From: Streptomyces sp. R44
Lineage (GTDB): Bacteria > Actinomycetota > Actinomycetes > Streptomycetales > Streptomycetaceae
Assembly (NCBI RefSeq): GCF_041053105.1
Contig: NZ_CP163444.1
Span: 3,596,001-3,660,000, forward strand
Direction: 5' to 3'
DNA: 64,000 bases
Part shown: piece by piece, positions 8,292 to 18,963 of the stretch
How the letters are laid out: the number at the start of each line of letters is the position of its first letter
Position numbering within the stretch: the first letter of the stretch is position 1
Translations under genes and position numbers: made by a program
The notes under the pieces: model-generated
Database searches by the model: none
What the model was told of the DNA's origin: nothing
What the model saw: only the letters and a program-made list of their open reading frames with translations

Positions 8292-8453
8292 GGGGCAGTT
8301 GATGGGGCGGTTGTTCATGATCTGCCCGTTTAAGGCGGGATTCCTGGGGCAATCGTTATCGACCTCTGGCTTAAGCGTGGCTTAAAGGGATGGATAGGCT
8401 GCCCCAGCCACCTCCCACGGCATCCTCCTCATCCCACAGATGGACGACTGCAC

Positions 8454-9281
8454 ATGCGACGCTCCCTCATTCCCGCAGCCGCACTTGTCGCGGCCATGGC
8501 GGGCTCCCTCGCGCTGGCCCCGGTGGCCTCCGCCTCCGGCGGTCCCAAGGGCGACAACGGCACGGTCAAGATCCACGACTCGAAGACCGGCGAGGAGATC
8601 AAGGCCAACGAGCCGAAGGTCTGCGAGTTCTACCTCGACGCGTTCAACTTCGACGCCTCGCAGAAGGCGATCTGGCGCATCGAGGCCTGGGCGAACAACG
8701 ACCAGGACAAGGGCACCGAGGTCAAGAACGGCGCCATCACCCTGGACGCCGACGGCCACGGCCGCACCGAGGACCTGAACCTCGACAACGGCCAGTACAA
8801 GCTGTTCTGGAACTTCGACGGCGAGAACGGCAAGGCCAAGCACAAGGTCTTCAAGGTCGACTGCGAGAAGGAGTCGACCGGCGGCACCACCGGCGAGCAG
8901 ACCGCGGGCGGTTCCACGACCGGCGAGCAGACCACCGGCGGTTCCACCACGGGTGAGACCACCACGGGTGGCACCACCACCGGCGAGACCACCGCCACCG
9001 GCGGTTCCACCACGGGTGAGACCACCACGGGTGGCACCACCACCGGCGAGACCACCGCCACCGGCGGTTCCACCACGGGTGAGACCACCGCGGGCGGCTC
9101 CACCGGCGGTTCGGCCTCCGGCGAGACCGCCACCGGCGGTGCCGCGGGCGGCTCGGAGGAGGGCAACCTCGCCGAGACCGGCTCCAGCGCCCCGGTCGGC
9201 ATCCTCGCCGCCGCCGCCCTGGCCCTCGCGGCCGCCGGCGCGGTCCTGGTGACCCGTCGTCGCAAGGCCACGCAGAACTGA
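8454..9281 (+). CDS. LAETG-anchored cell-wall surface protein with Thr/Gly repeats
   Basis: A secreted wall protein of 275 residues. It has a signal peptide (about 1-27, ending Ala-Ser-Ala), a globular, probably beta-sandwich domain at 28-142 with two cysteines, a Thr/Gly/Glu-rich stalk at about 143-230 made of near-identical 21-residue repeats, then LAETG at 239-243, a hydrophobic helix and an Arg-Arg-Arg-Lys tail. The LAxTG motif is the type cleaved by class E sortases in Streptomyces, so covalent attachment to peptidoglycan is expected. The Thr-rich stalk would also suit O-mannosylation by Pmt, encoded at 39-41 kb. The ligand or function of the N-terminal domain is unknown. Confidence 0.85.
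   Translation: MRRSLIPAAALVAAMAGSLALAPVASASGGPKGDNGTVKIHDSKTGEEIKANEPKVCEFYLDAFNFDASQKAIWRIEAWANNDQDKGTEVKNGAITLDADGHGRTEDLNLDNGQYKLFWNFDGENGKAKHKVFKVDCEKESTGGTTGEQTAGGSTTGEQTTGGSTTGETTTGGTTTGETTATGGSTTGETTTGGTTTGETTATGGSTTGETTAGGSTGGSASGETATGGAAGGSEEGNLAETGSSAPVGILAAAALALAAAGAVLVTRRRKATQN
8934..9089 (+). repeat. 63-bp tandem repeat within the surface-protein stalk
   Basis: Two essentially identical 63-bp units start at 8934 and 8997, and a third partial copy starts at 9060. Each encodes 21 residues of Thr/Gly/Glu stalk. Near-identity at the DNA level suggests recent duplication, so copy number may vary between strains. Confidence 0.85.
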
Positions 9282-9291
9282 CGTACCCCGT

Positions 9292-9335
9292 CATGACGAT
9301 GCCCCCGTGGAGGATTCCACGGGGGCATCGTCATG
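9292..9335. terminator. Bidirectional terminator between surface protein and ppc
   Basis: A perfect 20-bp inverted repeat (9292-9311 and 9316-9335) around a 4-nt loop GGAT; the arms begin CATGACGATG. It lies between two convergent genes, ending 15 nt before the ppc stop codon, and can serve both transcripts. Confidence 0.92.
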
Positions 9336-9350
9336 TGTGCGGAGGGACCG

Positions 9351-12080
<2,730 letters not shown>

Positions 12081-12208
12081 AGGTGCGGCTCCTTGCAGTG
12101 TTTGAGCACGTCTGGAGGGGTTCTGGAGGCTTGCGGACCGCGCTGTCCGACGCCCCCAGGATAGGTGTCCACATGGTGGGCGGCGGGCAGGCCCCTCTTT
12201 GTGCCCTC

Positions 12209-12263
12209 TTGCCGCGCGCCACGGCGCTGCCATACTTACGACGCCGTAGGTTACGGAGGCGTA
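12209..12263 (+). promoter_or_regulatory. Desaturase promoter with overlapping TetR-type operator
   Basis: TTGCCG (12209-12214) with TACTTA (12233-12238, 18-nt spacing) or CATACT (12231) forms a promoter. Overlapping and just downstream is an imperfect dyad, TACGACGCCGTA (12237-12248), 3 nt, TACGGAGGCGTA (12252-12263), with 10 of 12 positions matching. Placement over the -10/start-site region fits repression by the TetR protein co-encoded with the desaturase. Confidence 0.6.
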
Positions 12264-12321
12264 GCCACGGCTTCGTGCTTCGACGCGTTTCCCTCTTTTC
12301 ACTCACCCCCCAGGGACCCCC

Positions 12322-13305
12322 ATGACCATGAGCCCCGAGCTGACGGCGGCGTCCGCGGCGCCGGACGACACCGCGGCCCTGCCCTCCGCCACGCTGGGCG
12401 GGGACAGCAAGCGTTCGATCGAGCAGATCACCCTGCTGCTGTTCATCACGGTGCCGTTCCTGGCGCTCCTCGCGGCGGTGCCGCTGGCGTGGGGCTGGGG
12501 GGTGAGCTGGCTGGACCTGGGGCTGCTGGTGGCGATGTACTACATCGGCTGTCACGGGATCACGATCGGTTTCCACCGGTACTTCACGCACGGTTCCTTC
12601 AAGGCGAAGCGGCCGCTGCGGATCGCGCTGGCGATCATGGGGTCGCTGGCGGTGGAGGGTCCGCTGGTGCGGTGGGTGGCGGACCACCGCAAGCACCACA
12701 AGTTCTCGGACGCGGAGGGTGACCCGCACTCGCCGTGGCGGTTCGGCGAGACGGTGCCGGCGCTGATGAAGGGCCTGTGGTGGGCGCACATCGGCTGGAT
12801 GTTCGACGAGGAGCAGACGCCGCAGCACAAGTACGCGCCCGATCTGATCAAGGACCCGGCGATCCGGGCGATCTCGCGCCAGTTCGTGCTGTGGACGATC
12901 GTGTCGCTCGCGGTCCCGCCGCTGGTGGGCGGTCTGGTGACGATGTCGTGGTGGGGCGCGTTCACGGCGTTCTTCTGGGGCTCGCTGGTGCGGGTGGCGC
13001 TGCTGCACCACGTGACGTGGTCGATCAACTCGATCTGTCACGCGGTCGGCAAGCGTCCGTTCAAGTCGCGCGACCGCTCGGGCAACGTGTGGTGGCTGGC
13101 GGTGCTGTCCTGCGGCGAGTCCTGGCACAACCTGCACCACGCGGACCCGACCTCGGCCCGGCACGGGGTGCTGCGCGGTCAGGTCGACTCCAGCGCGCGG
13201 CTGATCCGCTGGTTCGAGCAGCTGGGCTGGGCCACGGATGTGCGCTGGCCGGCGAAGTCCCGCATCGAAGCCCGCCGCCAGAGCGCGCCCGCAGACGCGG
13301 CATGA
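12322..13305 (+). CDS. Membrane fatty-acid (acyl-CoA delta-9 type) desaturase
   Basis: Introduces a double bond into long-chain acyl groups, adjusting membrane fluidity. The 327-residue protein has the three histidine boxes of membrane di-iron desaturases: His-Arg-Tyr-Phe-Thr-His (85-90), His-Arg-Lys-His-His (122-126) and a Trp-His-Asn-Leu-His-His cluster around 268-273, with hydrophobic segments between them. An Asp/Ala-rich N-terminal stretch of about 30 residues precedes the first helix. Its stop overlaps the start of a TetR regulator by 4 nt (ATGA), so the two form one operon. The operator upstream (12237-12263) is probably that regulator's target. Confidence 0.93.
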   Translation: MTMSPELTAASAAPDDTAALPSATLGGDSKRSIEQITLLLFITVPFLALLAAVPLAWGWGVSWLDLGLLVAMYYIGCHGITIGFHRYFTHGSFKAKRPLRIALAIMGSLAVEGPLVRWVADHRKHHKFSDAEGDPHSPWRFGETVPALMKGLWWAHIGWMFDEEQTPQHKYAPDLIKDPAIRAISRQFVLWTIVSLAVPPLVGGLVTMSWWGAFTAFFWGSLVRVALLHHVTWSINSICHAVGKRPFKSRDRSGNVWWLAVLSCGESWHNLHHADPTSARHGVLRGQVDSSARLIRWFEQLGWATDVRWPAKSRIEARRQSAPADAA

Positions 13306-13994
13306 TGGAAGACGTGGCGATCGAGGGCAGGACCGGCGGTACCGGCAGCAGCGGCGGAGAGCAGAAACCCCGGCGGGGCCGCCGGGTGCGGATGACGGGC
13401 GCGGAGCGCCGGGAGCAGCTCCTCGACATCGGTCGCACGCTCTTCGCGGAGAAGGGCTTCGAGGGCACGTCGGTGGAGGAGATCGCGGCGAAGGCCGGGG
13501 TCTCCAAGCCGGTGGTGTACGAGCACTTCGGGGGCAAGGAGGGGCTGTACGCGGTCGTCGTCGACCGGGAGATGCGGCAGCTCCTGGACGGGGTGACGGG
13601 GGCGCTGACGGCGGGGCATCCGCGGGAGCTCCTGGAGCAGGCGGCGTTCGCGCTGCTCGACTACATCGAGAACTACACGGACGGGTTCCGGATTCTCGTA
13701 CGGGATTCGCCGGTGGCGCAGTCGACGGGCACGTTCGCGTCGCTGATCAGTGACATCGCCACGCAGGTGGAGGACATCCTGGGTCTGGAGTTCAAGGCCC
13801 GGGGCTTCGATCCGAAGCTGGCGCCGCTGTACGCGCAGGCGCTGGTGGGCAGTGTGGCGCTGACGGGCCAGTGGTGGCTGGATGTGCGCAAGCCGAAGAA
13901 GGCGGAGGTCGCGGCGCATCTGGTGAACCTGGCGTGGCACGGGCTGGACGGTCTGGAGCAGAAGCCGCGGTTGATAGGGCACCGCAAGAACTGA
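13302..13994 (+). CDS. TetR-family regulator, likely of the desaturase operon
   Basis: A 230-residue TetR-type repressor. After a basic, Gly-rich N-terminal extension the HTH lies at about 50-75 (Thr-Ser-Val-Glu-Glu-Ile-Ala-x-x-Ala-Gly-Val-Ser with Tyr-Glu-His-Phe-Gly-Gly-Lys). The C-terminal half is helical with a Trp-Trp-Leu-Asp-Val segment typical of ligand-binding domains. The ATG at 13302 overlaps the desaturase stop by 4 nt, giving translational coupling. Regulators in this position commonly sense acyl-CoA and autoregulate; that role is inferred from context and from the dyad upstream of the operon. A later GTG at 13314 is an alternative start. Confidence 0.88.
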   Translation: MMEDVAIEGRTGGTGSSGGEQKPRRGRRVRMTGAERREQLLDIGRTLFAEKGFEGTSVEEIAAKAGVSKPVVYEHFGGKEGLYAVVVDREMRQLLDGVTGALTAGHPRELLEQAAFALLDYIENYTDGFRILVRDSPVAQSTGTFASLISDIATQVEDILGLEFKARGFDPKLAPLYAQALVGSVALTGQWWLDVRKPKKAEVAAHLVNLAWHGLDGLEQKPRLIGHRKN

Positions 13995-14081
13995 GCCGGC
14001 GGTGGGCGGGCGGCGTGCGGGCGGCGGGCTCCGCCGGTGGGGCCGCCCGTGCCGGTACTCCGGTGCGCGCCGACCTGGTCC

Positions 14082-14233
14082 GTGAGTAGACTCCCGTTCA
14101 ACCGTCCGAGGGGCGCTCCGGCCCGCGAACGAGGTCGTCTCCGCGTGGCCCCAACGGCCCGCGCGGACGCCGTTCCGCGCTGTGCGAGCCGCTCTCCGGT
14201 TCTTTCGCACCTCTGATCCCTGGGGGGGATCCC
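14082..14233 (+). promoter_or_regulatory. Promoter and conserved leader of first FG-GAP gene
   Basis: Begins with GTGAGTAGACTC, where TAGACT (14087-14092) is a good -10 hexamer; no convincing -35 is seen. About 140 nt of leader follow, ending in a G-rich site before the TTG start. The same hexamer context, and similar sequence throughout, recurs at 16039-16191 ahead of the second paralogue. Confidence 0.55.
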
Positions 14234-15949
14234 TTGTCCTTCCGTTCTTCCACGCGCGCGCGTCGGCTCGCCGCCTGCACCGCGCTCGTCCTCTCCGCCG
14301 GCATGCTCCTCGCCGGCCCCGCGTCCGCCGGCACCCCGGCGCCGCACCCGGCCGTCGAGAAGCCGACGGCCGACTTCACCCCGCCGTCGCTGACGCGGCC
14401 CGCTGCGGGCGCGGCCCGTGCGGGTGCCACGGCGACCGACGGCGTCGGTGCCTCTCCGATGCTGTCGGACTTCGACGGCGACGGGAGCGGCGACCTGATC
14501 TACCGCGGCTGGGACGGCAACGTCTACACGGCCCCGACCTCGACCCAGGGCGGCCAGTTCGGGTACTTCGCGGAGCAGCCGCCGAAGGACATCGTCCCGA
14601 TCGGCAACCAGGACGGGAACGCCAGCGGCCCCGAGGTCCTCCTGCTGTCGCAGACGGGCCGGCTCAGCATGTACGCGGACGCCACGCCCACCGACGCCAC
14701 GTACGTCTGGCAGGGCAGCGGCTGGGGCGCCTACAACAAGATCCTCGCGCCGGGCGACGTGAACGACGACGGCCGTGCCGACCTGCTCGCGCGCGACCTC
14801 AACGGCAACCTGTACCTGTACTACGCCACGGGCAACCGCACCGCGCCGTTCTCGGCGCGGGTGGGTCTCGGTGCCGGCTGGAACGCGTACGACCAGCTCT
14901 TCGGCGTCGGCGACAACAACGGCGACGGCTGGGCCGACATGTACGCCCGTGACAGCGCCGGCGGCCTGTGGTTCTACGGCGGTACGGGCGACAAGTCGAA
15001 GCCCTTCGGCACGCGCAAGTACATCGGCCCGGGCTGGGGCATCTACAACCAGGTCTTCCCGGTCGGCGACGACAACGGCGACGGCAACGGCGAGCTGATC
15101 GCCCGCGACCTCAAGGGCACGCTCTGGTACTACACCGGCAAGGGCGCCGGCACCCTGGGCGCCCGCGTGCAGGTGAGCGACCCGGGCGGCTGGGCCGGCG
15201 TCCCGCAGTTCGGCGGGGCGGGCAACAACCCGGTCATGGGCAACAAGGAAGGCGTCCTGGCGCGGGACAAGGCCGGGACCCTGTTCTGGTACGGCGTCTC
15301 GAGCACCGGCAAGCTGGGCGGGCGCAACCAGCTCGGCGACACGGGCGGCTGGGCGGGCGCCAACTTCACGCACCTGTCCTCGATGGACCTGGACGCCTCC
15401 TCCGACAACTCGGAGATCTACCAGGGCGTCCTCTACATCGCGAGCAACCGCATCGGCAGCGGCTGGGGCATCTACAACACGGTCGTCGGCCCCGGCGACC
15501 TGTCGGGCGACGGCCAGGGCGACCTGCTGGCCCGTGACGGCTCGGGCGTCCTCTACCTGTACAAGGGCAACGGCGCCGGTACCGCGCTGTCGGGCCGGAT
15601 CAGGATCGGCAGCGGCTGGGGCGCGTACAACAAGCTCCTCGGCGCCGGCGACTACACCGGCGACGGCCGCACCGACCTGCTGGCCCGCACCTCCGGCGGC
15701 GACCTGTACCTGTACCCGGGCTCGGGCGTCTCGACCGCGCCGTTCAAGGCCCGTGTGAAGATCGGCACCGGCTGGAACGGCTACAGCAAGCTGGTGGCCC
15801 CCGGTGACCTCAACGCCGACGGCAAGGCCGACCTGCTGGGTGTCACCTCCGGCGGCGACCTCTACGCCTACCTGAACACCGCCCCCGCGAAGTTCGGGGC
15901 GCGGGCGAAGATCGGCACGGGCTTCGGCATCTACAACGCCATGTCCTGA
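14234..15949 (+). CDS. Secreted FG-GAP/VCBS repeat protein (copy 1)
   Basis: A 571-residue exported protein. The signal peptide runs to about residue 33 (Leu-Leu-Ala-Gly-Pro-Ala-Ser-Ala), followed by a low-complexity segment and then seven or more propeller repeats. Each repeat carries an Asp-rich calcium loop of form Asp-x-x-x-Asp-Gly-x-x-Asp (for example Asp-Phe-Asp-Gly-Asp-Gly and Asp-Tyr-Thr-Gly-Asp-Gly) and a Trp-Gly-x-Tyr-Asn motif. Such proteins form calcium-bound beta-propellers outside the cell, often in adhesion or as binding modules of enzymes; no catalytic domain is visible. TTG at 14234 was chosen for the GGGGGGGAT site just upstream and because the paralogue downstream has the same arrangement. 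Confidence 0.88.
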   Translation: MSFRSSTRARRLAACTALVLSAGMLLAGPASAGTPAPHPAVEKPTADFTPPSLTRPAAGAARAGATATDGVGASPMLSDFDGDGSGDLIYRGWDGNVYTAPTSTQGGQFGYFAEQPPKDIVPIGNQDGNASGPEVLLLSQTGRLSMYADATPTDATYVWQGSGWGAYNKILAPGDVNDDGRADLLARDLNGNLYLYYATGNRTAPFSARVGLGAGWNAYDQLFGVGDNNGDGWADMYARDSAGGLWFYGGTGDKSKPFGTRKYIGPGWGIYNQVFPVGDDNGDGNGELIARDLKGTLWYYTGKGAGTLGARVQVSDPGGWAGVPQFGGAGNNPVMGNKEGVLARDKAGTLFWYGVSSTGKLGGRNQLGDTGGWAGANFTHLSSMDLDASSDNSEIYQGVLYIASNRIGSGWGIYNTVVGPGDLSGDGQGDLLARDGSGVLYLYKGNGAGTALSGRIRIGSGWGAYNKLLGAGDYTGDGRTDLLARTSGGDLYLYPGSGVSTAPFKARVKIGTGWNGYSKLVAPGDLNADGKADLLGVTSGGDLYAYLNTAPAKFGARAKIGTGFGIYNAMS

Positions 15950-15968
15950 CCCTTCCCGGTCCACGCGT

Positions 15969-15996
15969 GCCCCGTACCGGAATGCCGGTGCGGGGC
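15969..15996 (+). terminator. Hairpin after first FG-GAP gene
   Basis: GCCCCGTACCGG (15969-15980) pairs with CCGGTGCGGGGC (15985-15996), one G-T wobble, 4-nt loop. It lies 20 nt after the stop codon and before the second gene's leader. Confidence 0.75.
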
Positions 15997-16038
15997 CGCG
16001 CTGCGTTCACGTAAAGATCACTGGCGTAAAACCCCAGG

Positions 16039-16191
16039 GTGAGTAGACTCGCGTTCAACATCCGGGGGGGTGTTCCGACCTTCGGGCGATGTCGTCTCCA
16101 CGGGCCCCACAGGCCTGCGCTGACGCCGTTCGATGCCGTGCGAGCCCCCCTGTGTGGTTCTGTCTCGAACCTCTGATCCCTGGGGGGGATC
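16039..16191 (+). promoter_or_regulatory. Promoter and conserved leader of second FG-GAP gene
   Basis: Repeats the GTGAGTAGACTC core (TAGACT at 16044-16049) and the leader of the first paralogue, with 148 nt from the hexamer to the start codon, against 147 nt in the first copy. Conservation of a non-coding leader through the duplication suggests a regulatory role. Confidence 0.55.
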
Positions 16192-17889
16192 TTGATTTTC
16201 ACGCGTTCCACGCGTGCGCGCCGCGTCGCGGCCTGCACCGCTCTCGCTCTCTCCGCCGGCATGCTCCTCGCGGGCCCGGCGTCCGCCGACACCCCGGCGC
16301 CGGCCCCCAAGGCCGTGAAGAAGGAGGCCTCCTCCTTCAGCATCCCGAAGCTGTCGCTCCCGAAGCAGGACTCCGGCCGCGCGGGCATCGCCTCCGCCGA
16401 GGCCGGCTCGCTGCTCCTGTCCGACCTGGACTACGACGGCTACGAGGACATGATCCTCCGCGGTGTGGACGGTGAGCTGTACAGCAGCACCACCACCGGC
16501 GCGGACGACCTCTTCGACCTCGGCCGGGTGGACGACGTCGCCAAGGAGATCGTCCCGATCGGCCAGCAGGGCGGTGCCCTGGTCAACCCCGAGGTGCTCG
16601 TCCTCTCCGAGAACGGCACGCTCACCCTGTACCTCGACGCCGGTGCGAGCGGCACCGCGTCCAAGGCGGTCGTGGGCGGCGGCTGGCAGATCTACAACAA
16701 GGTCACCTCGCCCGGCGACGTGAACGCCGACGGCCGGGCCGACGTGGTCGCCCGCACCAAGGACGGCCAGCTGTACCTGTACCTGGCGACGGGCAACATG
16801 ACCCAGCCGCTCGGCACCCGGATCAGCGTGGGCTCCGGCTGGAACGCGTACGACCAGCTCGTCGGTCTCGGCGACGGCACCGGCGACGGCAAGGCCGACC
16901 TGTACGCCCGCGACGCGGCCGGCGCCCTGTGGTTCTACGCCGGTACGGGCGACACCGCCCACCCCTTCGGCACCCGCAAGGCCATCGGCCCGGGCTGGGG
17001 CATCTACAACCAGATCATGCCCGCCGGCGGCGGCAACCTGGTCGCCCGGGACAACGCCGGCACGCTGTTCTTCTACGGGGGCAACGGCGACGGCACCCTG
17101 GGCGGACGCCAGCAGGTCGGCGAGGCGGGTTACTGGGCGGGCGTCACGCACTTCGCCGGCTCCGGCGCCTACCCGTACACCGGCAAGGAGGGCGTCATCG
17201 CGACCACGCCCGCCGGGGCCCTGTACTGGTACACCAACAGCACCACGGGCAAGCTGGACACGCGCATCGAGATCAGCGAAGCGGGCACGTGGAACGGTGT
17301 GGGCCTGACGCACCTGTCCTCGCTGAACGCGGACGCCCTCTCCGACTTCGCCGTGATGATCGACGGCGACCTGAGCGTCGACGGCAACGACATCGGCAGC
17401 GGCTGGGGCATCTACAACACCCTCGTCGGCCCCGGTGACCTGTCGGGCGACGGCAAGGGCGACCTGCTGGCCCGCGACCGCTCCGGCGTCCTCTACCTGT
17501 ACAAGGGCAACGGCGCCGGTACGGCCCTGTCCACGCGCATCAAGGTCGGCAGCGGCTGGGGCGCGTACGACAGGCTCGTCGGCGCCGGCGACTACACCGG
17601 CGACGGCCGGTCCGACCTGCTGGCCCGCACCTCGGGCGGCGACCTGTACCTGTACCCGGGCACGGGTGTCGCGGCCACGCCGTTCTCCACCCGCGTGAAG
17701 ATCGGCACCGGCTGGAACACGTACACCAAGCTGGTGGCCCCCGGTGACCTCAACGCCGACGGCAAGGCCGACCTGCTGGGTGTCACCTCCGGCGGCGACC
17801 TCTACCGCTACCTGAACGTCGCCCCCGCCAAGTTCGGCCCGCGGGCCAAGCTCGGCTCGGGCTGGGGGATCTACAACTCCGTCCAGTAA
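16192..17889 (+). CDS. Secreted FG-GAP/VCBS repeat protein (copy 2)
   Basis: A 565-residue tandem paralogue of the preceding gene, with a near-identical signal peptide (Leu-Leu-Ala-Gly-Pro-Ala-Ser-Ala), repeat number and C-terminal blades. Calcium loops are seen in most repeats (Asp-Val-Asn-Ala-Asp-Gly and similar). One central blade has lost its loop: where copy 1 has an Asp-Asp-Asn-Gly-Asp-Gly segment, copy 2 has a short Ala-Gly-Gly-Gly-Asn sequence (around 17020-17040). It starts with TTG after the same G-rich site as copy 1. It is probably exported and calcium-binding; the ligand is unknown. Confidence 0.88.
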   Translation: MIFTRSTRARRVAACTALALSAGMLLAGPASADTPAPAPKAVKKEASSFSIPKLSLPKQDSGRAGIASAEAGSLLLSDLDYDGYEDMILRGVDGELYSSTTTGADDLFDLGRVDDVAKEIVPIGQQGGALVNPEVLVLSENGTLTLYLDAGASGTASKAVVGGGWQIYNKVTSPGDVNADGRADVVARTKDGQLYLYLATGNMTQPLGTRISVGSGWNAYDQLVGLGDGTGDGKADLYARDAAGALWFYAGTGDTAHPFGTRKAIGPGWGIYNQIMPAGGGNLVARDNAGTLFFYGGNGDGTLGGRQQVGEAGYWAGVTHFAGSGAYPYTGKEGVIATTPAGALYWYTNSTTGKLDTRIEISEAGTWNGVGLTHLSSLNADALSDFAVMIDGDLSVDGNDIGSGWGIYNTLVGPGDLSGDGKGDLLARDRSGVLYLYKGNGAGTALSTRIKVGSGWGAYDRLVGAGDYTGDGRSDLLARTSGGDLYLYPGTGVAATPFSTRVKIGTGWNTYTKLVAPGDLNADGKADLLGVTSGGDLYRYLNVAPAKFGPRAKLGSGWGIYNSVQ

Positions 17890-17910
17890 AGGACCGAGGG
17901 TCTTCCACGG

Positions 17911-17942
17911 ACGCCCCGCACCGGAGTTCCGGTGCGGGGCGT
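17911..17942. terminator. Bidirectional hairpin between FG-GAP gene and methyltransferase
   Basis: A perfect 15-bp inverted repeat, arms ACGCCCCGCACCGGA (17911-17925) and its complement at 17928-17942, between convergent genes. Confidence 0.88.
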
Positions 17943-17967
17943 CCGCGCGTTAACGGCCCGATGGGGG

Positions 17968-18801
17968 TCACGACTTCTTGCGGGCGACGGCGAAGATGCG
18001 GCGGAACGGGAAGACCGTGCCGTGCGGGCCGGGCGGGTAGGCCTCGCGGAGCAGCGCGCGGTACTGGGCGAGGAAGGCGGCGACGGCCTCCTGGTCGTCG
18101 CCCAGGGTGGTGAGGACGGGCCGCAGCGCGGTGCCCTTGACCCAGTCGAGGACGGGGTCCTCGCCCTGGAGCAGCTGGCAGTACGTGGTCTCCCAGACGT
18201 CCGCCTCGCAGCCGAGGTCGGTGAGGCGGGCGAGGTAGTCGGCGGTGTCGAGGATGTGGACGTAGCGGCGGCCCTGGTCGCGGAGGCGGGAGCGCCATTC
18301 GGGGGTCTCGCAGAGCTCGCCGAGCAGGGCGTGGCTGGGCGAGGTGAAGTTGCCGGGGACCTGGAAGGCCAGGGTGCCGCCGGGATGGAGGCCGTCGATC
18401 CAGGCGGCGAAGGACTCGGGATGGTTGGGCACCCATTGGAGGGCGGCGTTGGAGACGATCAGGTCGTAGGGCTCGTCGGGGGTCCAGTGGGCGGCGTCGG
18501 CGGGCCGGAAGTCGAGCCAGCCGCCGCCGAGGGTGGTGCCGGACCAGTCCTTCTCGGCGCGCTCCAGCATCTCGGTGGAGAGGTCGAAGCCGGTGATGTG
18601 CGCGTCGGTCCACCGGTCGGCGAGGAGGACCGTCACGTTGCCGGGTCCGCAGCCGAGGTCGGCGATGCGGGCGGGCCGGTCCTGGGCCGGCAGCTGCGGT
18701 ATTCGGGCGAGCAGATCGAGGAACGGGCGGGTGCGGTGGCCGGAGTGACGGAGGTACTGCTGCGGGTCCCAGGTGGGTGCGGCTGAGTCGACGGAATGCA
18801 T
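17968..18801 (-). CDS. tam: SAM-dependent methyltransferase, trans-aconitate 2-methyltransferase type
   Basis: A 277-residue class I methyltransferase. The SAM-binding motif I (Ile-Ala-Asp-Leu-Gly-Cys-Gly-Pro-Gly-Asn) is at 46-55, and the Tam-like segments Ser-Asn-Ala-Ala-Leu-Gln-Trp-Val and Gln-Val-Pro-Gly-Asn are present. Known Tam enzymes methylate trans-aconitate, which spontaneously forms from cis-aconitate and inhibits aconitase; the exact substrate here is inferred from family resemblance. ATG at 18801 follows an AAGGGGG site; the open frame upstream has no homologous sequence. It is divergent from a MarR regulator, with a palindrome in the shared region that probably controls it. Confidence 0.88.
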   Translation of the reverse strand: MHSVDSAAPTWDPQQYLRHSGHRTRPFLDLLARIPQLPAQDRPARIADLGCGPGNVTVLLADRWTDAHITGFDLSTEMLERAEKDWSGTTLGGGWLDFRPADAAHWTPDEPYDLIVSNAALQWVPNHPESFAAWIDGLHPGGTLAFQVPGNFTSPSHALLGELCETPEWRSRLRDQGRRYVHILDTADYLARLTDLGCEADVWETTYCQLLQGEDPVLDWVKGTALRPVLTTLGDDQEAVAAFLAQYRALLREAYPPGPHGTVFPFRRIFAVARKKS

Positions 18802-18882
18802 GTTCGAAGCCCCCTTGCTGGCACGAGTTGCCGAAGCGGAACGAGTTCCGGCGGGGTCCCTTCCCCATAGTCCAGGGAAATA

Positions 18883-18900
18883 TATCTTGACTCCAAGATA
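18883..18900. promoter_or_regulatory. MarR-type operator between tam and marR
   Basis: A perfect inverted repeat TATCTTG (18883-18889), 4 nt, CAAGATA (18894-18900), the classic shape of a MarR-family site. It lies between a possible -35 (TGTCAA) and -10 (TATATT, complement of 18879-18884) for tam on the minus strand. The divergent MarR gene is the likely binder. A second dyad, TCGAG-AAA-CTCGA, is at 18908-18920. Confidence 0.7.
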
Positions 18901-18963
18901 CTTGACATCGAGAAACTCGAACACAAGAGACTTTATGTCAACAGACCCTCTACACTGATCGTC

